64,000 nucleotides of DNA, from the NCBI GenBank assembly GCA_035610835.1, contig CM069448.1:8867607-8931606 (forward strand), written 5' to 3'. This stretch comes from Ophiura sarsii (taxonomy: Eukaryota; Echinodermata; Ophiuroidea; Amphilepidida; Ophiuridae). The notes beneath the pieces were generated by a model. The model saw only the letters and a program-made list of their open reading frames with translations. It had not been told where the DNA came from and ran no database searches. This document shows, one piece after another, positions 26,222 to 38,600 of the stretch; within the stretch, counting starts at the first letter, position 1, and every line of letters starts with the position of its first letter. The translations under genes and the position numbers were made by a program.

Positions 26222-26684
26222 TCAACCACAATTGTGACATAGAAATACACTAAATGATCTACACATGGTAAATATATCAACTCCATGAGATATACAACAA
26301 TTATTTCCCAATATCCTATAACCACCTGCACCAGTCTCAAAATCTTGTACAACACTATATAACGCGCCTAGAGCTGACGCTTCATTCGCTTCAGATCGGC
26401 GTTCCGTGCGTCGATTACTCGGCTCTCGTCTTGGCTGTTTGTAATCCGGTACATAATGCGGTGGTCGTGCTGCTCCATATTGAGCATACACACTGTAATC
26501 CCTCGGGTCTTTGCTAGGGCGAGCGCTAGGTTCGAATCTCTGGTTCTTACCGGAATCCCGGTGTGGCTGAAATGAGTAGTCATCTTGGCGAGGAGGAGAG
26601 CGCGGCGATGGAGGGTACCGGTACCCTTCACGTGGATCAGAGGCGTAAACTGGTTGTTCCTTGCGGTATTCTCTGCTTAAAACA
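26222..26684 (-). CDS. Exon 6: cytoplasmic tail and stop codon of the discoidin protein
   Basis: The acceptor TTTTCAG opens this terminal exon with the single T that completes the Arg codon CG|T from exon 5. It encodes 153 residues and a TGA at 26222. The tail is hydrophilic, rich in Pro, Arg, Tyr and Ser, and looks disordered. It holds a class II SH3-type PxxPxR match (PRSPPR, residues 253-258) and tyrosine motifs such as DDYSF, RDYSVYAQY and HYVPDY that could be phosphorylation or adaptor sites. The last ~40 residues are less tail-like. A variant polyadenylation hexamer (ATTAAA) lies about 145 bases past the stop, near 26073. Confidence 0.7.
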
Positions 26685-29600
26685 CTGAAAACAAAGTAAT
26701 TGTTTAATTAAAGGTTAACTCGTCATGCCTAAGTGTGGTTGAGAAATCACATTTGTGTTAATATTTCACTAATTGGTACATTCAAATCATGTTTTTCATT
26801 GAGGATCTACATGAATGTCTTTAGCTTTAAAGAAATAACCTCTTTTGAGGTGATCTGTAATTTGTTCGCTCACTTGCCAAGACATGAAATGCTTTCTATA
26901 GTGTATGTTATAATGAGGCGTAAAACATGTAAAGAATACAATTATAATTATTCATAAATGATGAGGAAAGATTTTGGCAACAAGTTGAATGTGTTTCGAA
27001 TTTTGACAAATCAGCAACTTTTTGGTTTAGAAGTAGGCCTATAAAGGCCGTACTGCAATACTAGTCCGCATTGCTCATACGTCTAAGTAACTTGTACGTA
27101 AGACAAATACGATAGGCACCAAAGTAATAGTTTGCATCACTAGTAAAGCACCCATAAAAGTTGAGCTGAGACCAATACAATATGTCTATATTATTATGGA
27201 AATATTTGCATTGGTCACAGTTTAATTTTCATTGGTTCTGCACTTATGGTGATTCAAAATATTACTTTATTAGCGACTATAGTATAAGTCTTACGTACAA
27301 GACACATACGGTATATTAGCCATGCGTACTAATATGAAAAATGTTCTTACCGTTTATCATCGTGATGACGATGACGTTGCCTTGGTCGGAAATAGACAAC
27401 ACACAAACAGATCACCACTATAATAAGCAGGCCAATAACTATGGCAGCAATAATAACTGTAATCAAAGCATGGTAGTCAAATAAATTGTAATCAAACTAC
27501 TTGTCTCCAAAATTATTTAAGGTTTGTACTTTTGACGCCAAATGAACTATTTAATCAAACGCGATAAGTGACTCCTTTCTGTGCATTGGAGCGATATTTC
27601 TCGCTTACTGGTTGATACCTACGATTCAAAGGGTATATGAACCGATAGCGACAAATATCTCCTCGCTGTGAATAGTAGGTTTTTAGTAGCACATTTCCCC
27701 GGTGGACAGATCACCATCCGATCCGATTGTTGAGCCGAATTAATTACGATCACGGTCTCCAGATCACCTCTGGGCAAATAGCTCACCCCATTTACCTTAT
27801 GAGCAGTCCATATGATTTGTATAATAATATAATTATTATGTTTTGACGTTATTTGCTGACGACAGTGTCCTATACCGCCAGATCTCTTCCACTGCTGACT
27901 GCGTTAAACTGGTTCACCTGGACAGCCATCTCAATTGCAACTCCCACCTCGATGCCATCAAAAAAGCCAATGGAACAAGAGACTTCCTGTCACGCAACCA
28001 GCCACTGCGGCCCGAAAGTGAAGGAAATTGCCTACACCACGTTCATCAGACCGTCTGTCAAATGTGCCTCTTCAGTATGGGACCCAAACACCAAAAGAAA
28101 CATACAGAATGCAGAGAAAGTCCAAAGAAGCGCAGCACTGTTTGTGGCTGGTGACATCCGTCGCACCAGCTCGGTTTCTGACATGATAAGCGCCTTCAAA
28201 TGACCTACTCTCCAAGACAGATGACTCCAAAGCCGGCTTGTAATGATGTGCAATATTTGTTACGACTTGGTCGACATTGATTGGAAGCAGCATCTAACTC
28301 TCCACTCATCTTCCACCAGAGGTCACAACTCACGGTTCTTCGTTCCTCACACCCTCGCTTCAGTCTACACCTGATTGTCCAGCTCGTTCTTCCCTCGCAC
28401 CATCAGGGATTGGAATACCCTCCCTAAAGATCCAGCTGTGTACCCATCCCTCGTTGCCTTCAAGTCTGCATTGAGGAACCCACTTAATTAAGTAGCTCCG
28501 GTTTCTACCAGTTTTTACTTGCACATTGTACAGGGTGTCCAAAAACACACCTGTGCACGTGTTTACCCAACTTAATGGCCATGAAGTTCTACAATTTGGT
28601 GTACAACTTTTGTACATATTGAGAGACTAAACGCCTGGCTTTTAGATGCCGTTTATTTCCCCTATTTTGGTTTTGTCAATCCTAAGATATGATCAATTAA
28701 CTAAAGCGACCTAAAATCGACGTTGTGCCACTTTACAGTTCGCAATGAATAGAAAGTTTTACTCCGGAGATACAAATCTTCCACCTGTTCGATTGGTCTT
28801 AGCAAATATTATGCAATCATATTTTTTTATATTGCGATTGAATAGAGTTAAATAATAGAATGAGTGTCTGTGTAGCCAAACAGAACTGAATATGTTTAAA
28901 GTTCAGACCGAATGCCTCCCCCCCCCCCCCCCCCCCCATGTTCCAAGACGGATTGATGCCCATTGGAAGAACAAGTTAGTATCGGTTTGGGTAAGCATTC
29001 TTTCTGTAAAAGTGGCACAACATCGATTTTAGGTAACTTTAGTCAATTGATCACATCTCAGGATTGACAAAACCAAATCAGATTAAAATAAACGGCATCT
29101 GAAAGCTAAGCGTTTAGTCTGATGATATGTATAAAGATGTTACACCAACTTCAATAGAACTTCATGGTCAATACGTTGGGTAAACACATACACTGTTTTG
29201 GGGGACACCCTGAACATATTCTGCACCTTTTGCATATGGTCGTCGATATGACGACGCATGTATATATACACCACGCAGTGCGACATTCTTCGTTTTCATG
29301 AAATCTGCACTTTATAGGGAGAAAGAAAGAAAGAAAGTTAACAAGTTTCAAATATATTATAAATACGCGTCGTATAATCATAATTGTTTGTGACAGAGAA
29401 TTACCTAGGAATTACCTTAACATTTTCCAGTGCTCGATTCAGTATCCGTCCGTATCCACATGATCCACCGTAAGAACGGAAGTGTCCCTCCAAATGCTTC
29501 ACCGGCGATATTGCTTCATATCTCATAGTCATCTCTAAACGAAACTAGTCTTAACCGGAGTCTTTTGGCAATTTGGTTTTCTCTGGCTCTCCAACATGTC

Positions 29601-32600
29601 CATCTTGCCGGTGTCCACTGCGGGGCTTTTGTACTCACTCCTGTCTTTCCTGCCATCCCTGACTCTCTCAGGCTTCACATCTACTCTAGTCATCAATTCA
29701 TCCACCATTCATTCCTTACCATGTATGACCATACCATTACTTAGTACTATGACAATGAGCACTCTAAAACATCGGCACTCAACTTATTTCTGTAGAATTA
29801 GCTTGAAATTAGCACTCGCCTCTCACAATCACACTTTTCCGTAACAAACTACCTGCACTGTCACGCACGCCCAATATACTGGCACTGACATTTATAAGTC
29901 ACTTTGTGTTCCAAGGGACATGAGCAAAAACTCACTGCACTCTTCATCGGATTTTCGTTTCTCATTTCCCTACAGAGCCGGCCTGACAACAACAAAAAAT
30001 CAACTCAGATACTGGTATGTTGGAGCTGAGACAAGTATAATTCCTGTCTCAGGTTAGAGGATTAAAAGAAGCTGAGCAATTATAACTATCCAAAATTTGA
30101 ACATTCACTTTTTCGAGTCGTCGTCACCCACAAGATTGAATTATATGGTATACTACACTTCTTAAATCTTGTGACGTGCACCTGATACGGGACCTGATAG
30201 CATTGCTTGCACCTGATACGGGACCTGATAGCATTGCTTGCACCTGATACGGGACCTGATAGCATTGCACCTGATACGGGACCTGATAGCATTGATCCAA
30301 TAAATTCAAATGCAACTATGATGTCGCTGAAAGTAACAATGATTTCTTGGCTTAGAGCTGGAAAACCCGTGGAAAACGCAGGCCATTTTGGGGGTTTTCG
30401 GTCCCGGTCTGCTGGCACAGGGGAGTTATGCCAAAATGTTCCCTGAAATCTGTAGCATACAACCTAGGTGGACATCCTTGTTAACGTGGATGTTAAAGTG
30501 ACTTTTGACCTTGATTTAGGGTCAAAGGTCACATGTGTTTCAATGGGACGTCAATCTAAATTTAATATGGTAAACAATTTTTTTAAACAAGCTAATGACA
30601 CTAAAGAGTATATGAAGAGCTTTGTTGCAAAAGGGCCACCAGACCACTCCAACATGTTACTCATTTATTGTTTCTATATGACTTGGATTAGGGCATCCAT
30701 TCACGCCAATTGAGGCACCAAAAATACAAGCCACATTCCACATTTAAATGAATAGCCATCCATTCAATAATGCAAAATGAGTAACAGGTAGAAATGGATG
30801 TAGGCCCCTTTGCAACACAACTCTTCATATATATCATGTTGTTAGGCTATGAGTATTGAGAGCAACAAAGTTATTAACAACTTTGATCGTCGATCAATAG
30901 TTTTTGACCTATGACCTTTTAAAAATGACAAGTCGGCCAAAATAGGCCATTTTTCACAATTTTTCACAAAATTTGCCAAAAATGACATGTTATCATCATT
31001 AAATAAATGTTATGGGTCCGTGGATAATGAGAATACGTCTAATATTGCTGGTAAATAAATATTCTCTGATTTTGAGACAATTGTAAAATTTACAGGTAGT
31101 GCAGTTTCCATGGCAACCACCATTTTATGTCCAAATTTAACTCCCATTTGACTTCTTTTTGATGTTTTGGGGTCATTAAAGTCGGTTGCCATGGCAACAG
31201 CACACCATTGATGTTTGAAATTAGTTGTAATGTAAAGTACATTTACATACCAACATTATAACATGGTTTATCAATTCTCAAAAAAATGAAAAAGTGGGAT
31301 TTTGTCCGATTTCATGGGAAATGGCATATTCTTGCCGACTTGTCGTTTTCTAAAGGTCATAGGTCAAAAACTATTGATCGGCTAACTATCAAAGTTGTGA
31401 TAAACTTTTTTGGTCTTAATGTTCTTTAATTTTTTTTACCATGTTTAATTTAGTTTTTGAGGTCCACACATGTGACCTAAATCGTGGTCAAAGGTCAATT
31501 TAACATCCACGTTGGCAAGGATGTCCACCTAGGTTGTATTATACATGTACAAACTTCACGAAACATTTTAGTATGTAACTCCCTATGTTAGCAGACTAAG
31601 ACCGAAAAACCATGTGTGCTCAGCTATGATGAGTTATAAACTCGGGACTACGCAGCCGCCTGTGAGTCTTTTAATGGAAGTGGGCTTTATACCACGCGTG
31701 GCTAAATGTACATGTACGCGCAATGACAAACTCTATATGCCGAAATATTTACCGAACTGTTTACCTGTAGTAACGAAGTCACAGCCCAACAGCTCAAACT
31801 TCAAACATTGTCTGTTATTATATGTCACTATTTCGAAGCTGACATATTGTGTGGCAACCGCTGATGTGAACATCTGGGTCACAGTGTCCTGGGAGTTGTC
31901 GTTTCCTGCGAACTGAAATATAAAGTAGTAAATCCCTTGAAAAGGTTATTATGTTCATAGTGTGTGTTAAACATTAATGGATGGAGAGCTGATGTGTTCA
32001 TCATTACAATGAAACCACAATTATATGTAGCAATCACCTGTTTTTAAGTGCTCAGCCACTTGCTTGAGTCGGGTGGTCTCAATCTGCAGACGACAGAGTT
32101 GCTATTCCAGCTCAAATAGTGTGGTGAATTTAGCACATTTTGAATGAGACCTCATCCCCACATTCACAAACATTGTTTTGTGAAACACGTGTTAAGATCG
32201 AAGAAATACACCAGTTTGGATGCTTAAACAGTCTCTGCTTCTAAGAGTGTACCATTTTTGGGGCTGTTGTGATTCATGGGTCCTCAGATCAAAAAATATC
32301 AGTGATACATTACCATACCATACTATAGCCCAATTCTAAGATTCCTAACATTTGTGGTTCGGTTGTAAAAAATCAACGGAATTCCAGGAAAAAAAACCCC
32401 CAGTAAAACGAGTACTACGTTCCCCATAAGTATATCTATGCGCGCCATACACATCCCAACGAAAGGAAAACATATTTTGAAACCTCCAGTTGGGAACATA
32501 ACAAAAGTGAAACAAAATCGATGTGAAACCATACAGGTTTAGTTGTCTTAGCAGTGTGCCCCAGGAATGGCAAATCTACCTTATTTTGTTGTTGATTAAT

Positions 32601-35600
32601 GTATGTACAACTAAACCTGTATTAAATAGAAAATGAAGATACCAGCTTGGGATCTTTAAGATTTTTTTAAAAATGTTTGCTTAAGGTCAACTTACATGAG
32701 TGCATGCGAGTCAGTAATAGCCCCACATACATTGTTCAAGCTCTTATAAATCAGTGTGCCAACAAGATCCCATTGATGTTGTGGTTTATTTGCTTAGTTT
32801 GACTGCCATTTAATAGATACCGATGGGAAATCTTTGGTATTTTGATGGCGGTTCAAGGTATATTATGTGATCTTTTCCAGGGAACGCCCTCAATCCTCAA
32901 AAAAAAATGAAAGCAGATTTTCTTGCAGATTTACATTTCTGATCATAAATTTTACATACATTCCAAGTTACAGGACGATATGATTCTTAATTACTTCAAA
33001 ATCATGGTTTTAAAGTGAAAATAAACTGTCGGAGTCTGCGCCGACAACCTATTTTTACTTTAAATTCACTATAAAACCATGATTTTGATGTAATTAGGAA
33101 TCGTATCGCTCTATATCTTGGAATACATTCATGATTTATGATCAGAAATGTAAATCTGCAATCAAATCTGCTTCCAATTTTTTTCGAGGATTCAGGGTGT
33201 CCCCTGGAAAACATCACATAATATACCTTTAATTCTACATGGGCGCAAATTTGAGGCGTCATCAGCTTTTTATTCTCAAGCCTTTTTGAGCCATTTAAGA
33301 CCAAAACTCAGGACATTAGATTACTTTGGTGAATTTTGACATGTCATTAAGGAAATTGTTTTCTATGCGTTATAGACTATTCTGAACATATCTATGTAAG
33401 TAGGAAAACATAATATGCAATGTATGAAACATCATGCAACAGATTAATGTTGATGTGTTATGAATGGTCTAAAATGCATGAAAAACAATGTCCTATATGA
33501 CATGTCAAAATTCACCAAAGTAATCTGATATTCTGATAAATGGCCCAAAATGGCTCGAGAATAAATCTGATGACGCCTCAACTTTGCGATAGAATTAACC
33601 GCCATCAAAATCCCAAGGTTTTTCCAGTGGTATCTATCGAATGGTGGCCAAACTAAGCAAATAAATCAAAAAGTTGATGGGATCTTGTTGGCGCACTGAT
33701 TTACAGGAACATTTAACTTGAACAATGAACGAAGGGCAGTAATTTACTGACTCGCATGCAAGTTACTCTTAAGCTCATTTTTAAAAAATCATTAAAACAA
33801 AAAATTCCGAGATCCCAGCTAGTTTCTTCATTTGTTATTCAAGGTAAACCATCTTTGCAAGTAGATATCGTTCCTCAAGTGTTTCAAAGATGGCACACGG
33901 ATTTACAGAGGTGCGAAAATGGCTCAAAATTGTAAAATTTGACCTTTGACCTGGATTATCTCCGTGCGCCAACGAGGTCCCAAAAAAAATTCCGAGTTCT
34001 TCCATATGAACTTTTTTATGTTTATCCAACCTTGTTGGCGCGTCAGATTATAAGGGCTTGAAAACTGCTGAGGACGCTGTTCGTCACGGTTTCAAGGTCA
34101 GCGTAATGTGACGTGCCAATGAGATCCCAACGATTTTGTTTCACTCGTGTTGTTTCAAAATATATTTTCCCGGTTTCGTTGAGATGTGCATGGCGCGCAT
34201 AGCTATATTAATGGGGAACGTAGTAATCGTTTTACTGGTTTTTTCCGGATATTTCGGTCATTTTTTACGACAGAACCAAAACTTTAAGGAATTTAAAAAT
34301 GTGGCTATAGTATAATGTTGACTTGACTTACTTGACTTAGGGCGGATGATTTTTCCGAACCACAATAATGCTATGGTAATGTATCACTGGGGTTTATTTT
34401 AAAGTTGAGGCTTCGAACCCATGAATCACAACATGGTACGCCCTTAGAGGCAGAGTCTGTTAATAGGGTCCGATATAGTTGACTGGATGGTCGAATTATC
34501 ACGCCAACCTTTAAGTTTTTTCTTGAATTCAGGCTTTTTCTTAATCAAATTTGCACAGTTCCATTTATTCTGAGTAATTTTGTATGACAAATTCATGCAA
34601 CTTCTCAGGTTTTTCACTAGTTTCATTGATAGCTATTATAGTGGCATCTCTGAATGAGCCAACTATGACAATATTATGTGTTTATTGCCATCCCGTGGGT
34701 TGGTTTTTAAATACCGGGCTCTATTTTTATAATTTTCTCCTTTTTTATGAAAGCCAAATATATGTGATCGTTGCTTTTGAATATGAAGGTCTAAAATCTT
34801 CGTAGTGCTTGTGCGAGAAAGTGCCCGTTTTTATGATCCATTATAAGGGCTTGAAAACTGCTGAGGACGCTGTTCGTCACGGTTTCAAGGTCAGCGTAAT
34901 GTGACGTGCCAATGAGATCCCAACGATTTTGTTTCACTCGTGTTGTTTCAAAATATATTTTCCTTTCGTTTGGATGTGCATGGCGCGCATAGCTATATTG
35001 ATGGGGAACGTAGTAATCGTTTTACTGGGGTTTTCCCGGATATTTCGGTCATTTTTTACGACAGAACCAAAACTTTAAGGAATTTCAAAATTTGGCTAGT
35101 ATAATCTTGACTTGACTTACTTGACTTAGGGCGGATGATTTTTCGGAACCACAATAATGCTATGGTAATGTATCACTGGGGTTTATTTTAAAGTTGAGGC
35201 TTCGAACCCATGAATCACGACATGGTACGCCCTTAGAGGCAGAGCCTGTTAATAGGATCCGATATAGTTAACTGGATGGTCGAATTATCACGCCAACCTT
35301 TAGGTTTTTGTTTGAATTCAGGCTTTTTATTAATCAAATTTGCACAGTTCCATTTATTCTGAGTAATTTTGTATGACAAATTCATGCAACATCTCAGGTT
35401 TTTCACTAGTTTCATTGATAGCTATTATAGTGGCATCTCTGAATGAGCCAACTATGACAATATTATGTGTTTATTGGCATCCCGTGGGTTGGTTTTTAAA
35501 TACCGGGCTCTATTTTTATAATTTTCTCCTTTTTTATGAAAGCCAAATATATGTGATCGTTGCTTTTGAATATGAAGGTCTAAAATCTTCGTAGTGCTTG

Positions 35601-38600
35601 TGCGAGAAAGTGCCCGTTTTTATGATCCACTCTGTAAGATTATATATTCTATAATAAAGTAACACTATTTGATTTCATTTTGTACATTTCTCTGACCCCT
35701 GTTAAGGGTGCACCACACTAAATGTGATATCCCCTACCCTGGGGAGAGATCTTTCAAATGCGTCTTTTTTACTAGAAACAAGCGCGATTACGGTGACATT
35801 TCCTAGCTCGTCGGACATGTAGTCTCTTCAAGCCAGTCGTTTGGAAAATTGAGCAGGTTACCTTACCTACTGTTATTCACTTATTTGGTGAGTAAAAGTA
35901 ATCATCTTCAAGCAAAATTCACTCTAAAAGGTCCCATTTTAAAATAAAGTGGTCTAAAATAGGGTTTTATATCACTAATTTGGTACATATCCCTATGGGC
36001 TTCTATTAGTAGTAGTGTGCACCCTTAAACATACCGCTACTGTTTGTTTCTCGACAGATACGACATAGTTGGCTGACGGTTGTCCGTTTACATATTTCCC
36101 GGGTACTACTTTGTAACCTGTTATCCAGCCTCCACCATATGTGCTTCCGTCGGTGCTATAGCCTCGAGTCACTATCCCAGACACCCACCTTTTGAAAGTT
36201 ACGTAACATCAGAGAATGCGTTATGTTCATTGCAAATTATCATCTATATGGTCATTTGATTGGTTACAAGTGACGTGAATTAGATTGTAATATTAGATTT
36301 ATAATACCGTATGCATACTGGCAATATTATGAAATCTTTTTAACATTTTTACACATATTTCTCTCTCTCTCTCTGTCTCTCTCTCTCTCTCTCTCTTATC
36401 CATCAAGGAGTTATTATAGTTTGCTCATATAATGAAGTGTGAATATCACGAAAGATTTTCCTGGACTAATAAATCTACTTCGACTGTATTTTCCGTAAAA
36501 AACCATCACAGAAGTTCACTAAAGAATAATGAAAATCTATTTAAGGTAAACCATCTTTGCAACTGGATATCATTTCCCAGGTGTTTTAAAGATGGTGCAC
36601 AGATTTACGGAGGTGCGAAAATGGCTCAAAATGGTAACATTTGACCTTTGACCTTGATTATCTCCGTGCGCCAACGAGATCCTAACAATGTTTCCTTTTG
36701 AATTTGTTAAAGGCTCTGAGTTCTTTCATATGAACTTATTTATTGAATGGGATCTTGTTGGCGCATCAAATTATAAGGTCTTGAAACAAGGTTAGCGTAA
36801 TGTGACGCGCCAACGAGATCTTAACTGAATTAGGTGGAGATGCAGGAAAATGTGCGCATGCGTCGACTTAGCAATCCGTCGGTAGTCCAATTTCTAGGGC
36901 CTGTCTTCGGCTGATTATTAGGGAGCTTTCGATTTGCACGACGGATAAATCTAGGACGGTTGAATGACACTTTGAGTCATGCGAATGCGTCAATTTTGTC
37001 ATCCGTTGGCCCTCTAAATGCTACAACGCGTAAAGGGACTAACAACCGACGTGGGGACGACGGTAACGTTTTGTGTTTTACCGTCGTACAAGCGTCCGTC
37101 GCGCAAATCGAAAGCTTATAAGATCACAGGTCCCATAAATCGGACGACCGAGGGCTAAGTCGACGATGATGCGCACATGACTCGAGGTGTTATCTTGTCG
37201 TAGAAGCGTCCGTCGTCCAAATCGAAAGATCCATATTCTATGGTTCTTCGCAACGGTTGATCGCACATTGGTTGTCCAGCCAGCAGGGAGGTCACGCTGC
37301 GTGTCAGATTTTGTTATACGCAAGAAAACAACGGAGCAATATTTGCTAGAAATAGCTTCGGAAAAGGGTCTATTTGGGCATCTCAAAAACTGAGAAACGT
37401 GTTAAAAATCATGTGGAATTTTAGAGGAGGGTCATTAGCATCTGCAGAACGGTAAAATGTATAGTATTAAACACGTTTTGTGACCAAATTGATGTCGTAA
37501 AATGTTGGAAAATTCACGTTTTGAAAGTCTGTGGTCTTCGAAATTACAGGAATCCTAACTCATTCTAAACCTCACCAAATCATGAAATGAACCCTCGTCT
37601 ACAAAAAAGTCCATGTACGTATTGCTCTATCTGCTTGGAGATAGCGAAGACCACGCAAACATCATAGTGTAATTCGGGCATGACCCACAAAATTAATTAT
37701 TTATTAGGCCGTTGCAATTTCCACATCGTGATCACCAGTTGTGATTGGGCAGGCTCACGCCACAAGCGATTGCGCATGCTTGCTGAACTGAACAAAGCAA
37801 GCCACCGAGCTTGGGCCCTCATTCCGGCTCCCGATTTGCTCAGGTAAGCAAGTGTGTTATAATTTGTTTTCGTATTTTTCTTTGTTCTATTTTCGGACGG
37901 GTTTATTCATCCAAAACGTATTTCTGTATCAAAAATGAGTTATAAAATTATATGATATTATTTGGAAGCCGCGATTATGGTCATAGCATCTTTTTAATTA
38001 GGATTTTCATGAGTTTTCTTTGTGTACCTCCATCAGTCATTTCGTCCACGTTTGTATCAGGCTACGGAAACTACATACAGTATTGTGCATAGACGCCCTG
38101 TTATTTATATTTCGTAAACATAATATTGTTGAGTGCAGTACTAGCGCTGTTGGTTGTTATAATTCATCTTTATAAACCGTCCAATGCTTTTTATAATATG
38201 TTCATGTTCAGGTGCTAATGAAGAGTCAAAAGTTAGCGTTATTATTGCCAGGTTGTATAATTGTTGTCAGTTAGCACGCCAGCGTGACCCACTATGTTTG
38301 CCGCGATGTATATGTATCATTTTGTTGAGTAAAACGTTAGAGATTTAGTTGTCCAAAACGTTAGAGTAATATTCTTATGCTGTCATAAGATGCTGAGGAT
38401 TTGTTTTTAAAGATAGGCTGTTTGTAATAATATTTTATGTGAAGATAATGCTAGAGAAATAAGCATTAAAAGTTGTCGTACGTGGCGAGTGTGTTACGAG
38501 CCTATACAATACCAGTCAGCTGTAGAACGGAGCCCCGTTTCAATTGAGGGCGCTCTATTTAGTGACGCACTGCCGTCATTTTTTACACGGCTATTCATAA

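Noticed and set aside
29545..29740. Minus-strand open segment of ~65 codons running up to the optional exon at 29534 (MTRVDVKPERVRDG)
   Set aside because: It ends at a TAG formed by the acceptor itself, has no start or family match, and would conflict with the discoidin frame.
34444..35594. Two pairs of similar open frames (34444/35233 and 34584/35373), possible gene duplicates
   Set aside because: They arise because the underlying 790-bp DNA is tandemly duplicated; neither has coding features.
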